From NCBI RefSeq assembly GCF_025370935.1, contig NC_133472.1, positions 43,615,517 to 43,679,516 on the forward strand: 64,000 nucleotides of DNA. The letters run 5' to 3'. The position numbers and the translations under genes are program-made. This stretch comes from Choristoneura fumiferana. Taxonomy: Eukaryota; Arthropoda; Insecta; Lepidoptera; Tortricidae. Shown one piece after another: positions 11,801 through 21,876 of this stretch (position 1 is the first letter of the stretch; each line of letters opens with the position of its first letter). The notes beneath the pieces are model-generated. The model was given only the letters and a program-made list of their open reading frames with translations. It was not told where the DNA came from and did no database searches.

Positions 11801-12238
11801 CAGTTTCTGGTTTGGTACTCATTTCATCCGAAATAACTCCTGGCTTGCAAATATCATCGACTATGTCTGTTTCCTTGGTCTTTCCTTGCTTAATTTCTGA
11901 ATCATTTGTAAAATCGTCCAAGTCCGATTTCAAGGTTGTCACAGCTTCAACTATTTTCACCAAAGCCGGTTCGTTCTTGACATATTCAAGTGCAATATCT
12001 TCTACAACACTTAAAGCTAATTTAAGCTTGTTTGGAAGGTCTGCCTTAATATTAATCAGTGTTAAATCTTCGGTTTGATCTGGTATTTTAAGAGGATTAA
12101 CGTTTGCAATGATCATCTTTAATTCATTAATAATTTCCAAAGATTCATTGAATATTTCACTGTTTAAGCCCAGATGTGTTATTTGTTTTGTGTTTGTTAT
12201 TTCAGTTGTGTAGTCATCGATGTGTTGCAAAAGTGTAT
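8858..12238 (-). CDS. Exon 17: helical module plus 1,000-residue PEVT-like segment
   Basis: One 3,381-bp exon (1,127 codons), phase 1/1, with acceptor aaaatttcag and donor G|GTAAAT. Residues ~1-120 are the module (TLLQHIDDYTTE ... NESLEIINELK ... LKLALSVVEDIA ... LKSDLDDF). The remaining ~1,000 residues are rich in T, V, I, E, S, A, P and D and carry degenerate repeats of the form TTDVIEPxTVxE, such as TTDIIEPVTVAET, ATDVIKPTVPTET and VTDVIEPIVELV. Few aromatic or basic residues occur. This resembles the PEVT/PEVK spring segments of titin-class proteins, with T and I replacing K. Low-complexity repeats make plus-strand shadow frames. Confidence 0.9.
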
Positions 12239-12407
12239 CTGAAATTTTAATTGTGTGTGAACATATTTTCTATAGTAAATTATATAACATTTCAATCGCA
12301 AATCTAGGGCATATATATTAAGCAACTAAGCGTATGATTTACATAATATTAGTTCCGAAAAAAATATCAGCAATTATATATTTTTTTATGAGTAACACTA
12401 GATTAGG

Positions 12408-12542
12408 TACAGTTACCAGCACCAATATCTGACACAACAAGCGTGCATAAATATCTGATACGACTCTATTTCTCGGGCCGGTAGGACGTGCCGGATATTT
12501 TAGCACGCTCTGCTATATCAGATATTAATGCAGATGACTGTA
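12408..12542. mobile_element. Short TA-type MITE
   Basis: The left end tacagttaccagcaccaata and the right end, read backwards as tacagtcatctgcattaata, are imperfect inverted repeats of about 40 bp that include atatctga and gcgtgc. The 135-bp size and terminal TA fit a mariner-like MITE. It lies in the intron upstream of exon 17. Confidence 0.65.
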
Positions 12543-12805
12543 CAGATGCGAATCCGTTTTATATTTGAACCATTTAATTATGAATATTAAAACAGGAAAC
12601 ATATTTTCTTTAAGTTTTATCAAAAACACGGCGAATCATAATTAAAATAATAATAAAATAATATTCAATTTAAAAACGTATTTATTAGGAATGTAAGCGT
12701 TGGCTAAAATAAAAGCGTGAATGCGAGTAAAAAAAAAAAGTATCAATTACGCTATGGCTTACTCAATGCTCAATTAGTTGGCTACCCTGTTAATTTTATT
12801 ATAAA

Positions 12806-12965
12806 CTAGCTGTTTCCCGGGGCTTCGCCCCCGTTGTAATTTTTCTAAATTTTCTTCCATAAAAACCTTTTCCTGACAATAACGAACACAACAAATAAAG
12901 AATTGGCGAAATCGGTCCAGCCGTTCCCGAGTTTTGCGCTTAGCAACACATTTTACGATAGAGAT
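12806..12965. repeat. Dispersed repeat with cttcgcccc hairpin end
   Basis: The segment begins ctagctgtttcccggggctt, a GC-rich hairpin next to CTAG, and continues as the common insect repeat with gaaatcggtccagccgttc. A CTAG next to a short hairpin is what Helitron-type 3' ends look like on the opposite strand. The assignment is tentative. Related fragments occur at 44805-45495, 49975-50146, 54960-55110 and 56235-56580. Confidence 0.45.
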
Positions 12966-13169
12966 AATTACTTATTTAAGTTTTGACAAAGTAATGAGAT
13001 TAGGCGTTGTGGTAAATTGGTAAACTTAAAAAAACATATTACAGTCTAGACAACATTCGATTCTTGCGGAAATATTTCCGTGATATTTGCTGAGACTTCC
13101 TATCTCCCCTTCGTGAGATTAGGTGAGATCCGGTATCACCCCTTCCCTTTATTAAAGACATGTTTAAAT

Positions 13170-13800
13170 TAGTTTGAAGACGCCTTCCTTTTTGTAGACT
13201 TGTAGACTTTAAATAATTTATTGAATCAGGCGTTACTTTGCGGAGGTCCTTATCAATGAACTAAAAGAATTTCTTTGCTCACCCGCGACCTTATGATAGC
13301 TACGTTTATGCAAGATACGAGTATGCGCGTTTATGCAGTTCCTCCACCTCTACACTGTAAGAACACACACAAATCACACAAACCCATCTATCACCACCAC
13401 CACCACAATACACTGACGCGTTTCGAACTCAACCTGAGCTCATCTTTTGCAGGTGGTAGGACCTTGTGCAAGGTCCACCCGGATTGCTACCACCATCTTG
13501 CTCGCTAATCCTGCCGTGAAGCAGCAGTGCTTGCACTGTTGTGTTTCGGGGTGGAGAGTAAGACAGCCGGTGAAATTACTGGCACTTGAGGGATCCCATC
13601 TTAGGCCTCTAGGTTGGCAACGCATCTACAATACCCCTGGTGTTGCAGGTGTCTATGGGTTGTGGTGATCTCTTACCATCAGGAGACCCACTTGCTCGTT
13701 TGCCATCCAGTCAAATAAAAAAAAATCTTCAGGGCAACACAGCCGTACACCATACTACCAAATGTTAGAGTCTAACATTTAAGAAATTCTTTTAGTCCAT
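13170..13800. repeat. Composite repeat with a nested retroelement tail
   Basis: The outer repeat (attgaatcaggcgttacttt ... cgtttcgaactcaacc ... gagctcatctt) recurs at 55603-55850 and in part at 32440-32490. It is interrupted here at about 13443-13728 by a segment beginning gcaggtggtaggaccttgtg and ending in an A-rich tail. That segment is flanked by atctt on both sides and also occurs at 40828-41106 and 44437-44600. The inner piece is a retroposed element; the outer one is an older repeat. Confidence 0.6.
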
Positions 13801-13904
13801 TGACTTGTAGACTGGTTTGTAGGCGTCTCAAAACAAATGAAACATACTTACCTAAAGACAGAATTTTGTAAACAATAGAGTGATGTCGGATATTAAATGA
13901 TATT

Positions 13905-13985
13905 GTAACGGATAACTCACGTCTTAAACCGAGTTTAGCTCGACATGTTTCGGGCTATTTCGTAGCCCTTCCTCTCAGGAGGATG
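13905..13985. repeat. Repeat with gagtttagctcgacatgttt
   Basis: A segment reading ataactcacgtcttaaaccg then gagtttagctcgacatgttt. The same block appears in reverse orientation at about 60300-60365 and again at 60560-60610. Copy number in the window is three. The family is not recognised. Confidence 0.55.
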
Positions 13986-14115
13986 TCGGATATGGCCAAT
14001 AACGCCCCATAGATTATAGAAAATTACGAACGATCAGACTTAACTGTTCCACCGGTACCGTTTATCGAAGTGCGTGTGTGAGAAAACTGACTACTGTCGA
14101 AAGAAACAGTATCCT

Positions 14116-14386
14116 TTTTTTTTTCGGGGGGATAATGCAGTTACGTATTCCGCCCGGTCGGGGGACCGCGACGGGTATATAGGACTCCCGGAGCAGAAGG
14201 CCTACCCACTAAAAACTCCCCGGAAATTCCGCCTAGCCGCATAGCGCAGTGCCACAGGAACGCTTGTGGCTTACTTCTGCGACCCTGCCAGCGGCTGTCG
14301 CCGTTAGGTTAGCGTATCTTCCTCCTTTGCCTCCGTACCGTACTGTGACGGACTCCCCCGAGTCCACCACTGGAGGCTGGGGAGGG
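14116..14386 (-). mobile_element. Truncated GC-rich retroelement with 11-bp target duplication
   Basis: The insert is flanked by aacagtatcct at 14105-14115 and 14387-14397. Its left edge is a T run (a poly-A tail in minus orientation) and its body is unusually GC-rich. These are hallmarks of target-primed insertion of a retroelement on the minus strand. No long reading frame is left, so the family (LINE 3' region or SINE) is not determined. Confidence 0.75.
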
Positions 14387-14397
14387 AACAGTATCCT

Positions 14398-14600
14398 AAC
14401 CTAACCTAACCAACAAAAAGTCGGAAAACCCCCGACTTTGTCACTTCAAAGTTCAATATCTCAAAAACGGCTTTTCGATTTTGATGTAATATGTCTAAGA
14501 AAGAACCATCGCTAGAAAACCTGGTTCAGATTAAAAAAAACGCAGGTAAATCGGTCCACCCATTTAAGAGTTTCCTTCTTTTTGCGTCGGGGGTTAAAAC
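14398..14600. repeat. Repeat ending tttttgcgtcgggggtt
   Basis: The element runs from aacaaaaagtcggaaaaccc to gcgtcgggggtt. It contains the conserved stretch cggtccacccatttaagag. Copies occur at 42715-42935, 49392-49605 and 51950-52186, and fragments near 37960-38130 and 55540. The ends (cccccgac / gtcggggg) are inverted, so a non-autonomous DNA element is likely. Confidence 0.6.
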
Positions 14601-14827
14601 TGCGACAAGATAAATTGGAACGAATTAATTAAATTCACACCCGTTATTTTGTCATCGATCGCCAACGGAACTGAAATGAAGATCGCTATTGTGGAGTGTG
14701 AGTGGATGGCGTAAGAATTTACGATAAATTGGATCGATCATATAGCGCGTAGGATTTAACGCAGCGTCTATTCTCGCTTGGCGTAATTAATTGGTGCGTA
14801 TGTGTTATACAGCTGTACGTTCGCGTT

Positions 14828-14877
14828 GAGACGTAGTTCCATCGGCCTCACATTGCCGATAGTAGAACTACGTCTTT
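14828..14877. repeat. Short hairpin
   Basis: gagacgtagttccatcggc and its near reverse complement gccgatagtagaactacgtc face each other across about 9 bases. This makes a stem of about 19 bp with a small bulge. It could be a very small foldback element. Nothing else is recognised from 14600 to 15081. Confidence 0.6.
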
Positions 14878-15081
14878 ACTTTTTATTTCGTCTCACGAAT
14901 TCGCAATAAAAAAATCTTCTAGATTTGTCCAACTTAGTAGCAACAATATTAAACCATTCTTGTTAAAAGGCCATTATACTAAGATAATGTAATATTTACA
15001 GTGATGTAATGGTTTCTAATTCTACTGAAGCAAAATTTTGTAATCATTAGTGTGTTATAATATCTTTTGAAAACAATTTAC

Positions 15082-16113
15082 CAAATGTCATTTTCACTTC
15101 CTTAGCTTCACAACTTTCTTGAAGATCTGAGTCTTGCTTTGTTTCTAAATTTTCTGCTGTGTTTTCTACGGCTTTATTCACTTCTATAGATTGTCCTATC
15201 TTAACTAAATTTGCTTCATTGTCAATATCTATGATTTCGACAGCTTTTTCTTCTTTATTGTGAGTTAATTTTATTAACTCTTCGTCTTTCATTGATTCTG
15301 TTAAAATAGCTGCTAGTTTTTCAGTTGCTTCACCAACTGTAGATGTCAACAGCTCTAAAGATGTTACTTCATCCATACTACCCTTTTTTTCTTTAATGGG
15401 TGGCATCTCATCAATAGACGTGATCTGTTCACCAATGGTTTCAGTTTCAGTAACCATCTTCTCTTGTTTTAATTCTGTTGCAATTATTTCTGACTTGATT
15501 TCTTCCACTGAGGTTGCTTCCTGAACGACCTGCGTTATGTCAGGGTTATCCTTAGTATCTATGCCAGTCAGGACTTTTGTTTTATCCTCTTCAGTAGTTA
15601 TCGTGTCTTCGACAGTACCCACGCATTCTTCTTTTACATCTTCATTTGATATTAATTCACTATACGTTTTATCTTTCTCACTTACTTTTCCAACTGTTAT
15701 GTCTTTGGTTAAAGGAACATCGCCTATTAGTTGCACTTCAGTTAATTGATCTTCAGGTAATTTCAAGTGGGCTTGAGTGACTATAGCTTCCAGATCAGCA
15801 ATTAAGTGAGAGGTTACTTCAGCTAACTTGGCTAGTTCAGGCCCTAGCTTAGAATTTATATCCTCAGTCGTTTCGCTAGTGTAAATTTTTATAACAGCAA
15901 GAGCATCATGCAGCTTTTGAATAATGATTGCTTGCTCTATGACTTTTTCATCCAAACCTGTGACAGTGTCAATATCTTTGACACTTTCTTGTAATTCTTT
16001 GGCAATGGTGATCGATTCAGTCAAAGCTTCATTGTGAACTAAAGTTGACAGTTGGTTGACAGTATCTGTCATGGTTTTAGTAGTGTACTCATGAATATGT
16101 TGCAACAGCGCTT
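15082..16113 (-). CDS. Exon 16: helical module with acidic tail
   Basis: 1,032 bp, 344 codons, phase 1/1, acceptor aatttacag, donor G|GTAAAT. The module occupies residues ~1-115 (EALLQHIHEYTTK, then LTESITIAKELQESV, LHDALAVIKIYTSETTED, LIADLEAIV). Residues ~116-344 are acidic and low in aromatics (E, K, T, I, V), with no repeats as regular as in exon 17. Predicted disordered linker. Neighbouring exons share the same plan. Confidence 0.9.
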
Positions 16114-16573
16114 CTGTAAATTTACATTTGTGTTGATATATTGTTTAGTTTACAAATGTGATAATGATTTTGAAGCGGTACCTTATAATTTCTAAGCGTG
16201 TGAATTTTTTGCGTGTTGTGATTTTTCCCGTTAGATATTTAGAAGATTTTATTTTTATTCTTAAACTACGTAGCTTCACTTACCTTATTTTTATTAAATG
16301 TTATTATTTTATTGAAATGCCTAAGTTTTAAACGTGAAGCGGCAGCTGAATGAAGATCAGTACAGTTGTAATTTTTGAATGATAAATTTAGAAGCAGTTT
16401 ACTTAAATAAAAAAGCAATTTAGCTAGTAACTTCTTTATAAGCAGGATTAATGTCGATTTTAAAATGAGAACTTTTCTATAGAGGGCAGTTTTACACAGT
16501 TTTCCTTTTAAACGCTATATTACTACTGACAACAATCGTGCAATAATTGAGATCATTATTTTATATTTTTTAC
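16114..16573. other. Intron, no feature seen
   Basis: AT-rich intron between exons 16 and 15. It has no inverted repeats, SINE head or coding signal that I can see. Confidence 0.6.
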
Positions 16574-17500
16574 CGATATTTGATTTGTCACTTTGATTTG
16601 TCAATTCTTCCGTGTCTTCGGCGACTTCTTTTGATGTTGCTTCGGATTGGTTGGTAGTTTCTTTTGTAATATCTTGTTTGGTGAGTTCTTCACAGACATT
16701 AAAAGATTCTAGTATTTTAGGTACCATAGTTTCAGTTTCTTTCGCTTTTTCTTTGTCAAGGTTGTCAATAACCGTTGTAGATTTATCCACAATTTGATCA
16801 AGTGGCTTATCAGACGAAGCCGTTTCCATACTTTCCAGTGCCTTTGATCCTGTTTCTATAGCAAATAAACCTGATTTAATATCTTGTTCTTTGTCTTTAA
16901 CTTTAGAGTTGTCTGGACCTGAAGACTTTCTGACGTTCGAACCTCCTTCTTCCGTTGATATAACGTTTTCAATTTCTTTTGCACTTGGTAATATTTTTAA
17001 CTCATCAACTAGTATAACTTGTGCTAGAGCTTCAAGATCAGAAACATTTTCAGATTTTATGTCTTGGCTTTCTACAACGTTCTCTGTATTTTCCTCAGCA
17101 TACATTTCACCTGCTGTTCCAGGTACATTTTCATTTTCAATTGGTCTAACGTTTTCTATAGTCATTTGTGATGCCATAACTATATTTTCTAAGTCTTGTT
17201 TTAGAACAGCAACTACTCTCGATATATTGTCCTTGCTAAGTTCATTGTTGAGTTCTTCGCTATTTTCAAATGACAATATTTGTAATTTATTTAAAGCATG
17301 TTGCAATTGAAGAGTTATCTTTATTTGATTGTCAGATATTGTTTCTTGTAGATCTTTTTTCATGTTTTCTTTGAGATATTCTTTTATAGTTTCTGCCGTA
17401 CAAATAGATTCTTTTAACTCTTCTATATTTAGTACGATAGACATATTGTCAAATGTGTCTTTTAAAGTAATGAAGTCATCTAAGTGTTGTATAAGTGATT
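16574..17500 (-). CDS. Exon 15: helical module with acidic tail
   Basis: 927 bp, 309 codons, phase 1/1, acceptor acactttcag, donor G|GTAAAA. The module starts ESLIQHLDDFITL, has IEELKESICTAETIKEYL, LQHALNKLQILSFENSEEL and VVAVLKQDLENIVMA. The tail from about residue 120 is E/K/S/T-rich and ends TNQSDKSNIG. An open frame continues upstream of the acceptor into hydrophobic sequence, but the splice acceptor and the homology of the module mark the true exon start at 17500. Confidence 0.89.
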
Positions 17501-18017
17501 CTGAAAGTGTACATACAGTGTATAAACATAATGTAAAAGTGTATATAAACAAAAAGACTATGAACACCAATAACATGAAATATGCTTTGTTAAACACAAT
17601 ACCATATTCACTGGCTTGGTTAGCTTGGTCTTTGTATATTACAATAACATGTGGTTTTTTTATATGTAAATTATATTATTACAACGCGACTGAAATAAAA
17701 CGAATCCTTTTCCTGTGTTTTGTTTGAGATTCATTTTAATAATTGTTCATCGAAACGAATAGGGCATCAATTATATTATTCATGCGCTCTTTAACATAAA
17801 TAGTGTTATGTACATTTAAAATACTACAAGAAAATGCACGTCATTCGTTCAGTGTATCCTTTGTAAGTTTTATTTAGTCACAACATACACACGTAGAATG
17901 TTTCACAAGCTTTTCATTGTTCTTCTTTCATAATTTAAATAAATTCTATGATTACGTGAAAGCAGAAGTCAAAAACTTGTGAAATTATTTTAAAATTATT
18001 CTTTAAGTGCACATTAC
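17501..18017. other. Intron, no feature seen
   Basis: AT-rich intron between exons 15 and 14, without recognisable elements. Confidence 0.6.
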
Positions 18018-19451
18018 CAATAGAGACTGCAAACTGTGTATTGTCTTCTTTCTTATCAGTTAGTGCGTCAGTCTTGGTTTCCTCGATGACTTCTACTTCT
18101 GTAACAGCTACGGCTTCTTTAAGTTCTACAGTTGGTATTGCTTCTTCTTCTCTTAGTTCCTTTAATTCATTACTTGTTTGTATTAGCTCATCTGCTACTT
18201 CTTCAGCTTTAATGACTTCAATTGGTTCTATTTGTGTTGAAGTACTCTCGACATCGAGTACTTTCTCAGAGTAAATTTCTTGAGCTTGGGTTTCTTCAGC
18301 TTGGTTTTCTTCTTCAAAATCTTCAGAAACAGTATCTAATTTTACAACCTGTTCGATTAATTTATCTTGTGTAATAATAAGTTTTTCCATTTCTTTTGTT
18401 ACATCGTCTTCGCAAATTTCCGCGTCACTGATTTCTGTTATACTTTCCGCTTCTGCCTCATTAACTGGTTCAATGCCACTAGTATTAGGTGCTTGATTTT
18501 CTTCAACATTTTTTTCTTTTACAGGTAATTTTTCTGCAGCAATTTCTTCACGTTCTTCAGCAGGAGATAAAATTGATTCATGTGTAGATTCTTCTTCATC
18601 AAAATCTTTATCTTTTTCTAATGCTGGTTTACCTTCTTGATGAGCAGTTCTGTTCTCAATTGTTTGCTCTATTATATTACTGAGAACGGACTGGTTGGCT
18701 TCCGTGTCTTTTAATAAACTTTGCTCACTAGTATCAACTGAATCATTACTTTCGCCACTTTGAAATACTTGTTGAGTTAACCCTGATGCCATTGAATCTG
18801 TGGATACTTTAATTTCATCCACAGGCTTATCTTCTACAAGAGCTTCAGTTGTTAGTGGTTCCCCCGATTCAAAGTCTCCATTTAGTTTGTCGTCCATTAA
18901 ATTGGTCTCATTCTGTGGTTTTGCTTTAATTAACTTACTTTCTTCTTCTAGTACTTCGGTTTGTTCTACTTCAATATCTTTTCTAATATCTAAATTACCA
19001 TCTTGGTCCTTATCCTCTGTATCCGTGGCATTTTCGTCAACTATTTCTTCAATTAAAATAGTTTCGATACTTTTAACTTCACTTGCTTTATCAGGTTCAG
19101 GTATAACTGCCGAACCTAACTCCACGACTAAGTTTTGAATATCAACATTGTCAGGTTTTTCTTCAATTTCTTTACTAACACTCAGGTTTATTAAAATATT
19201 GAGAACACTGTCCAATTCTTCACATAGTTTTATCGCTACTTCAGTATCAGCTGATTCTAAATTCTGAGATTGTATCAATACTAACGCGTGTAGTTCTTTC
19301 ATAAGTTCAACTTGTTTCGCTTCTTCAACGGTTTCTGAAGTTAAAGTTTCACGTAGTTCCTTAGCTATATTGATGGTATTATTTATTTCATCGGCATTTA
19401 CAGTTTTTTCAGTTTCTTCACTCAAATATTCATTGATGCGTTGCAAAAGCA
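18018..19451 (-). CDS. Exon 14: helical module with long acidic tail
   Basis: 1,434 bp, 478 codons, phase 1/1, acceptor cccatttcag, donor G|GTAATG. The module is VLLQRINEYLSEETEK, then INNTINIAKELRETLTS, MKELHALVLIQSQNLES and LDSVLNILINLSV. Residues ~115-478 are strongly acidic (many EE, ED, DE pairs, e.g. EEVADELIQ and ESITEISDAEICEDD). It is the second longest tail in the series, and is expected to be disordered and highly negative. Confidence 0.9.
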
Positions 19452-20033
19452 CTGAAATGGGAGTACTTCATGTAGTTTTTGTTCCCATTTACATGCGGTT
19501 ACTGAAGCTTCAAATATAAACCCGAGTGCAATGAAAAGTAGTCAAATTCTATATAAGTTTCTTAGTAATTTGACCCGTTTTCATGGCTCTTTGTTTTACT
19601 AAAAAAATGTGGACCTTCTCAATCTTTTTGCATTTTTTTTTCATTTACTGAGTAAAACGGCAAAAGAATTTATACTATAGTATATTTTTTACAATGACGA
19701 ACAAACATATCGGGTCGCAAGTTGAGTGTAAAAATACGAACTTATTCAAAGTTTCAAAAATAAGTACCACACTCTTATTCCGACGCAATAAGGCCGTAGT
19801 AACATATTTTTCAGTGGTATATATATTTCGCCTGGACTGTGTTTCATTTTCAATAAATCAGGTATTAAATTACAAACACAAAAATTTGCATTTTTAATTG
19901 AAATAAATGTGGTAAAGTCAACTCAAAACTGGATATTATATTTTTAAAGAAAAGATTCAAGTGTTATTGTGTCTAGAATTTAATTTGATTAATTTTAAAA
20001 CAAAAAATAAACCTTTAATCTTAATGAACTTAC
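19452..20033. other. Intron, no feature seen
   Basis: AT-rich intron between exons 14 and 13. No repeat or coding signal is recognised. Confidence 0.6.
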
Positions 20034-20933
20034 CAACTGCAGTAGAAACAGTTGCCTTTTCTTCCTTTATTTGTACAGGCACAGCTTCTTCTTTACTGAC
20101 CTTTTCCTGGGCAGTTTCTGCTTCTGTAACATCTTTAGTATCAACACTTTTACCTTCAACTACTATCGAAACACAAGTTTCAACAGTAGATAGCTGTTCC
20201 GTCGTTATAATTTCAAAAGATTCAACAATAACGGGAGATTTCGATTCAATTTCATTAATTGAACAAATTTTTTTAGCAACTTCTGTTTCAACGACCTTTT
20301 CATAAATTACACTATCTTGTTTAGTATCGGATACATTTTCAATACCTTGAAAAACGGGTTTTCTTTCAGTTTCTTCGTCTTTGATTTTATCTATTTCTGT
20401 ATGATCAACAGACTTCTGACTATCTTGAGTAATGGTTTTAGCTTCAGCTTGTTTTTCTCCTTTATCCTGTTGTACTTCAAGTGCTGTTGTCATCGAATCT
20501 TTTTTAGCTAACTCAATTTCAAATTGTTCAGTTTTAGAATCTTGTTCAGTTACAGATTTAATTACATCAACGTTAACAAAATCAGCTTGTAATTGCGCCG
20601 TTGCTTCTTGGATTCGTTGCACCACTTCACTCTTGAGTTCTGGTTGTAATTCTTTAGTACTCTCAAGAACTTGCACTTGTACAGATGCAAGGGCATCTTT
20701 TAATTTAATTGCTATTTCTACATTCTTCTCTTTTAACTTTTCAACGTTTTTGGTGGCTTCGGTATCATCTTTATTTATCTCGATTTCCACAGAAGCCACG
20801 TTTTCACGTAATTCCTTAGCTAGATTTGCAGATTCTTTTATATTGTCAAGGTTGATAATTGTTGAGATTTCTTCAACAATTTCTATAAGTTCAATACATT
20901 TATCGACATGTTGTATTATTTCTGTTGGTTTTT
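20034..20933 (-). CDS. Exon 13: helical module with acidic tail
   Basis: 900 bp, 300 codons, phase 1/1, acceptor ttattgcag, donor G|GTAAGT-like. The module reads EKPTEIIQHVDKCIEL, IKESANLAKELREN, IAIKLKDALASVQVQVLES and IQEATAQLQADFVNVD. The tail (~170 residues) is E/K/T/V-rich with TAVG at the end. The KESxxxAKELRE core is the same as in exons 18-22, which ties this exon to the array family. Confidence 0.9.
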
Positions 20934-21265
20934 CTGCAATAATAAATAAATTTGATTGAAAATTATGAACATGCCATAACGAAGAGATATTAATTTCAGT
21001 ATACACAACAACATTCGCTGTAAAACAATTTTGCTATCGGCACATGTTCTATTTTATGTCCATAATTATTTATTTAGATGCGCAAATTTGGCTGATGATT
21101 TTTTATATGTAAAAGCGTTTTATATAAAGCTGACTACAATTATATTGTTGGGATTTATCCTGCTGGGTACTATATAGCATTTGGAATTTCATGTAAAGCT
21201 TATGTAGTATGATCTAAAAGCCAATTATGATGTGGAAGCAACAAGCCAAAGAACGACTATATTAC

Positions 21266-21613
21266 CTTCTTCAGCTTCGACAATTTTTGAATCAACATTA
21301 CATGCTTTTAATAATTGATACATAGTAAGAAGTGCATCATTTAATTTATCATATTCTTTCAATTTATCACTGTCTGAATTAACCCAATCGAACTGTGATA
21401 ATAATGATTCAAGGTTTTTTATCTTTTCGTTTTTATTTTCAATGAACTTAGGGTTTTCCTTATCTTGTATTAGCTTTTTAAGTTCTTGTGCTACTTCGAT
21501 GATTTCATTTAAGTTAACACCAGTCATCGATGTCAAGGAATCGACTGATGCCTTATCAATTGCCAGGGATCGATTTAGAGCGCTTTCCAGTGAATCAACA
21601 TTGGAATTTATAT
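21266..21613 (-). CDS. Exon 12: short helical module, no tail
   Basis: 348 bp, 116 codons, phase 1/1, acceptor ttttatag, donor G|GTAATA. Starts DINSNVDSLESALNRSL and has LNEIIEVAQELKKLIQD, which aligns with the IKESIAxAKELKE core, then LKEYDKLNDALLTMYQLL. It has the size of a bare module. It is the first of the separate module exons after the large helical exon and is the most diverged of them. Confidence 0.85.
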
Positions 21614-21876
21614 CTATAAAATAATGTAATTTTAATTATTGATTTTGCTATACCTCTTCAACACTAACGTGCTTTTTTAAATTATGATTATATTAATGAA
21701 TAATGTTTTGCCATTGTGTTTTGCCGGAAAAGTTTATCTTGCTTTCTCAACTAGCTTACTGAAGTTTACTTGCGGAAGCTTATTGAGAAAACAAAATAAA
21801 TACAAACTACAAGACAAAATACGATGCAAAATATTATTCATTAAATCCGTAATACTACGTAAAAAGTAAATATTAC

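Noticed and set aside
14395..14412. cctaacctaacctaacc resembling the insect telomere repeat (TTAGG)n
   Set aside because: Only about three units lie next to a retroelement target duplication and a dispersed repeat. This is too short for an interstitial telomere.
17501..17597. Hydrophobic N-terminal extension of exon 15 as a signal peptide or membrane segment
   Set aside because: It lies upstream of a clear cag acceptor, within the intron, and the neighbouring exons all begin at the equivalent spot. The same applies to the VTYIITINIVNAY extension before exons 20-22.
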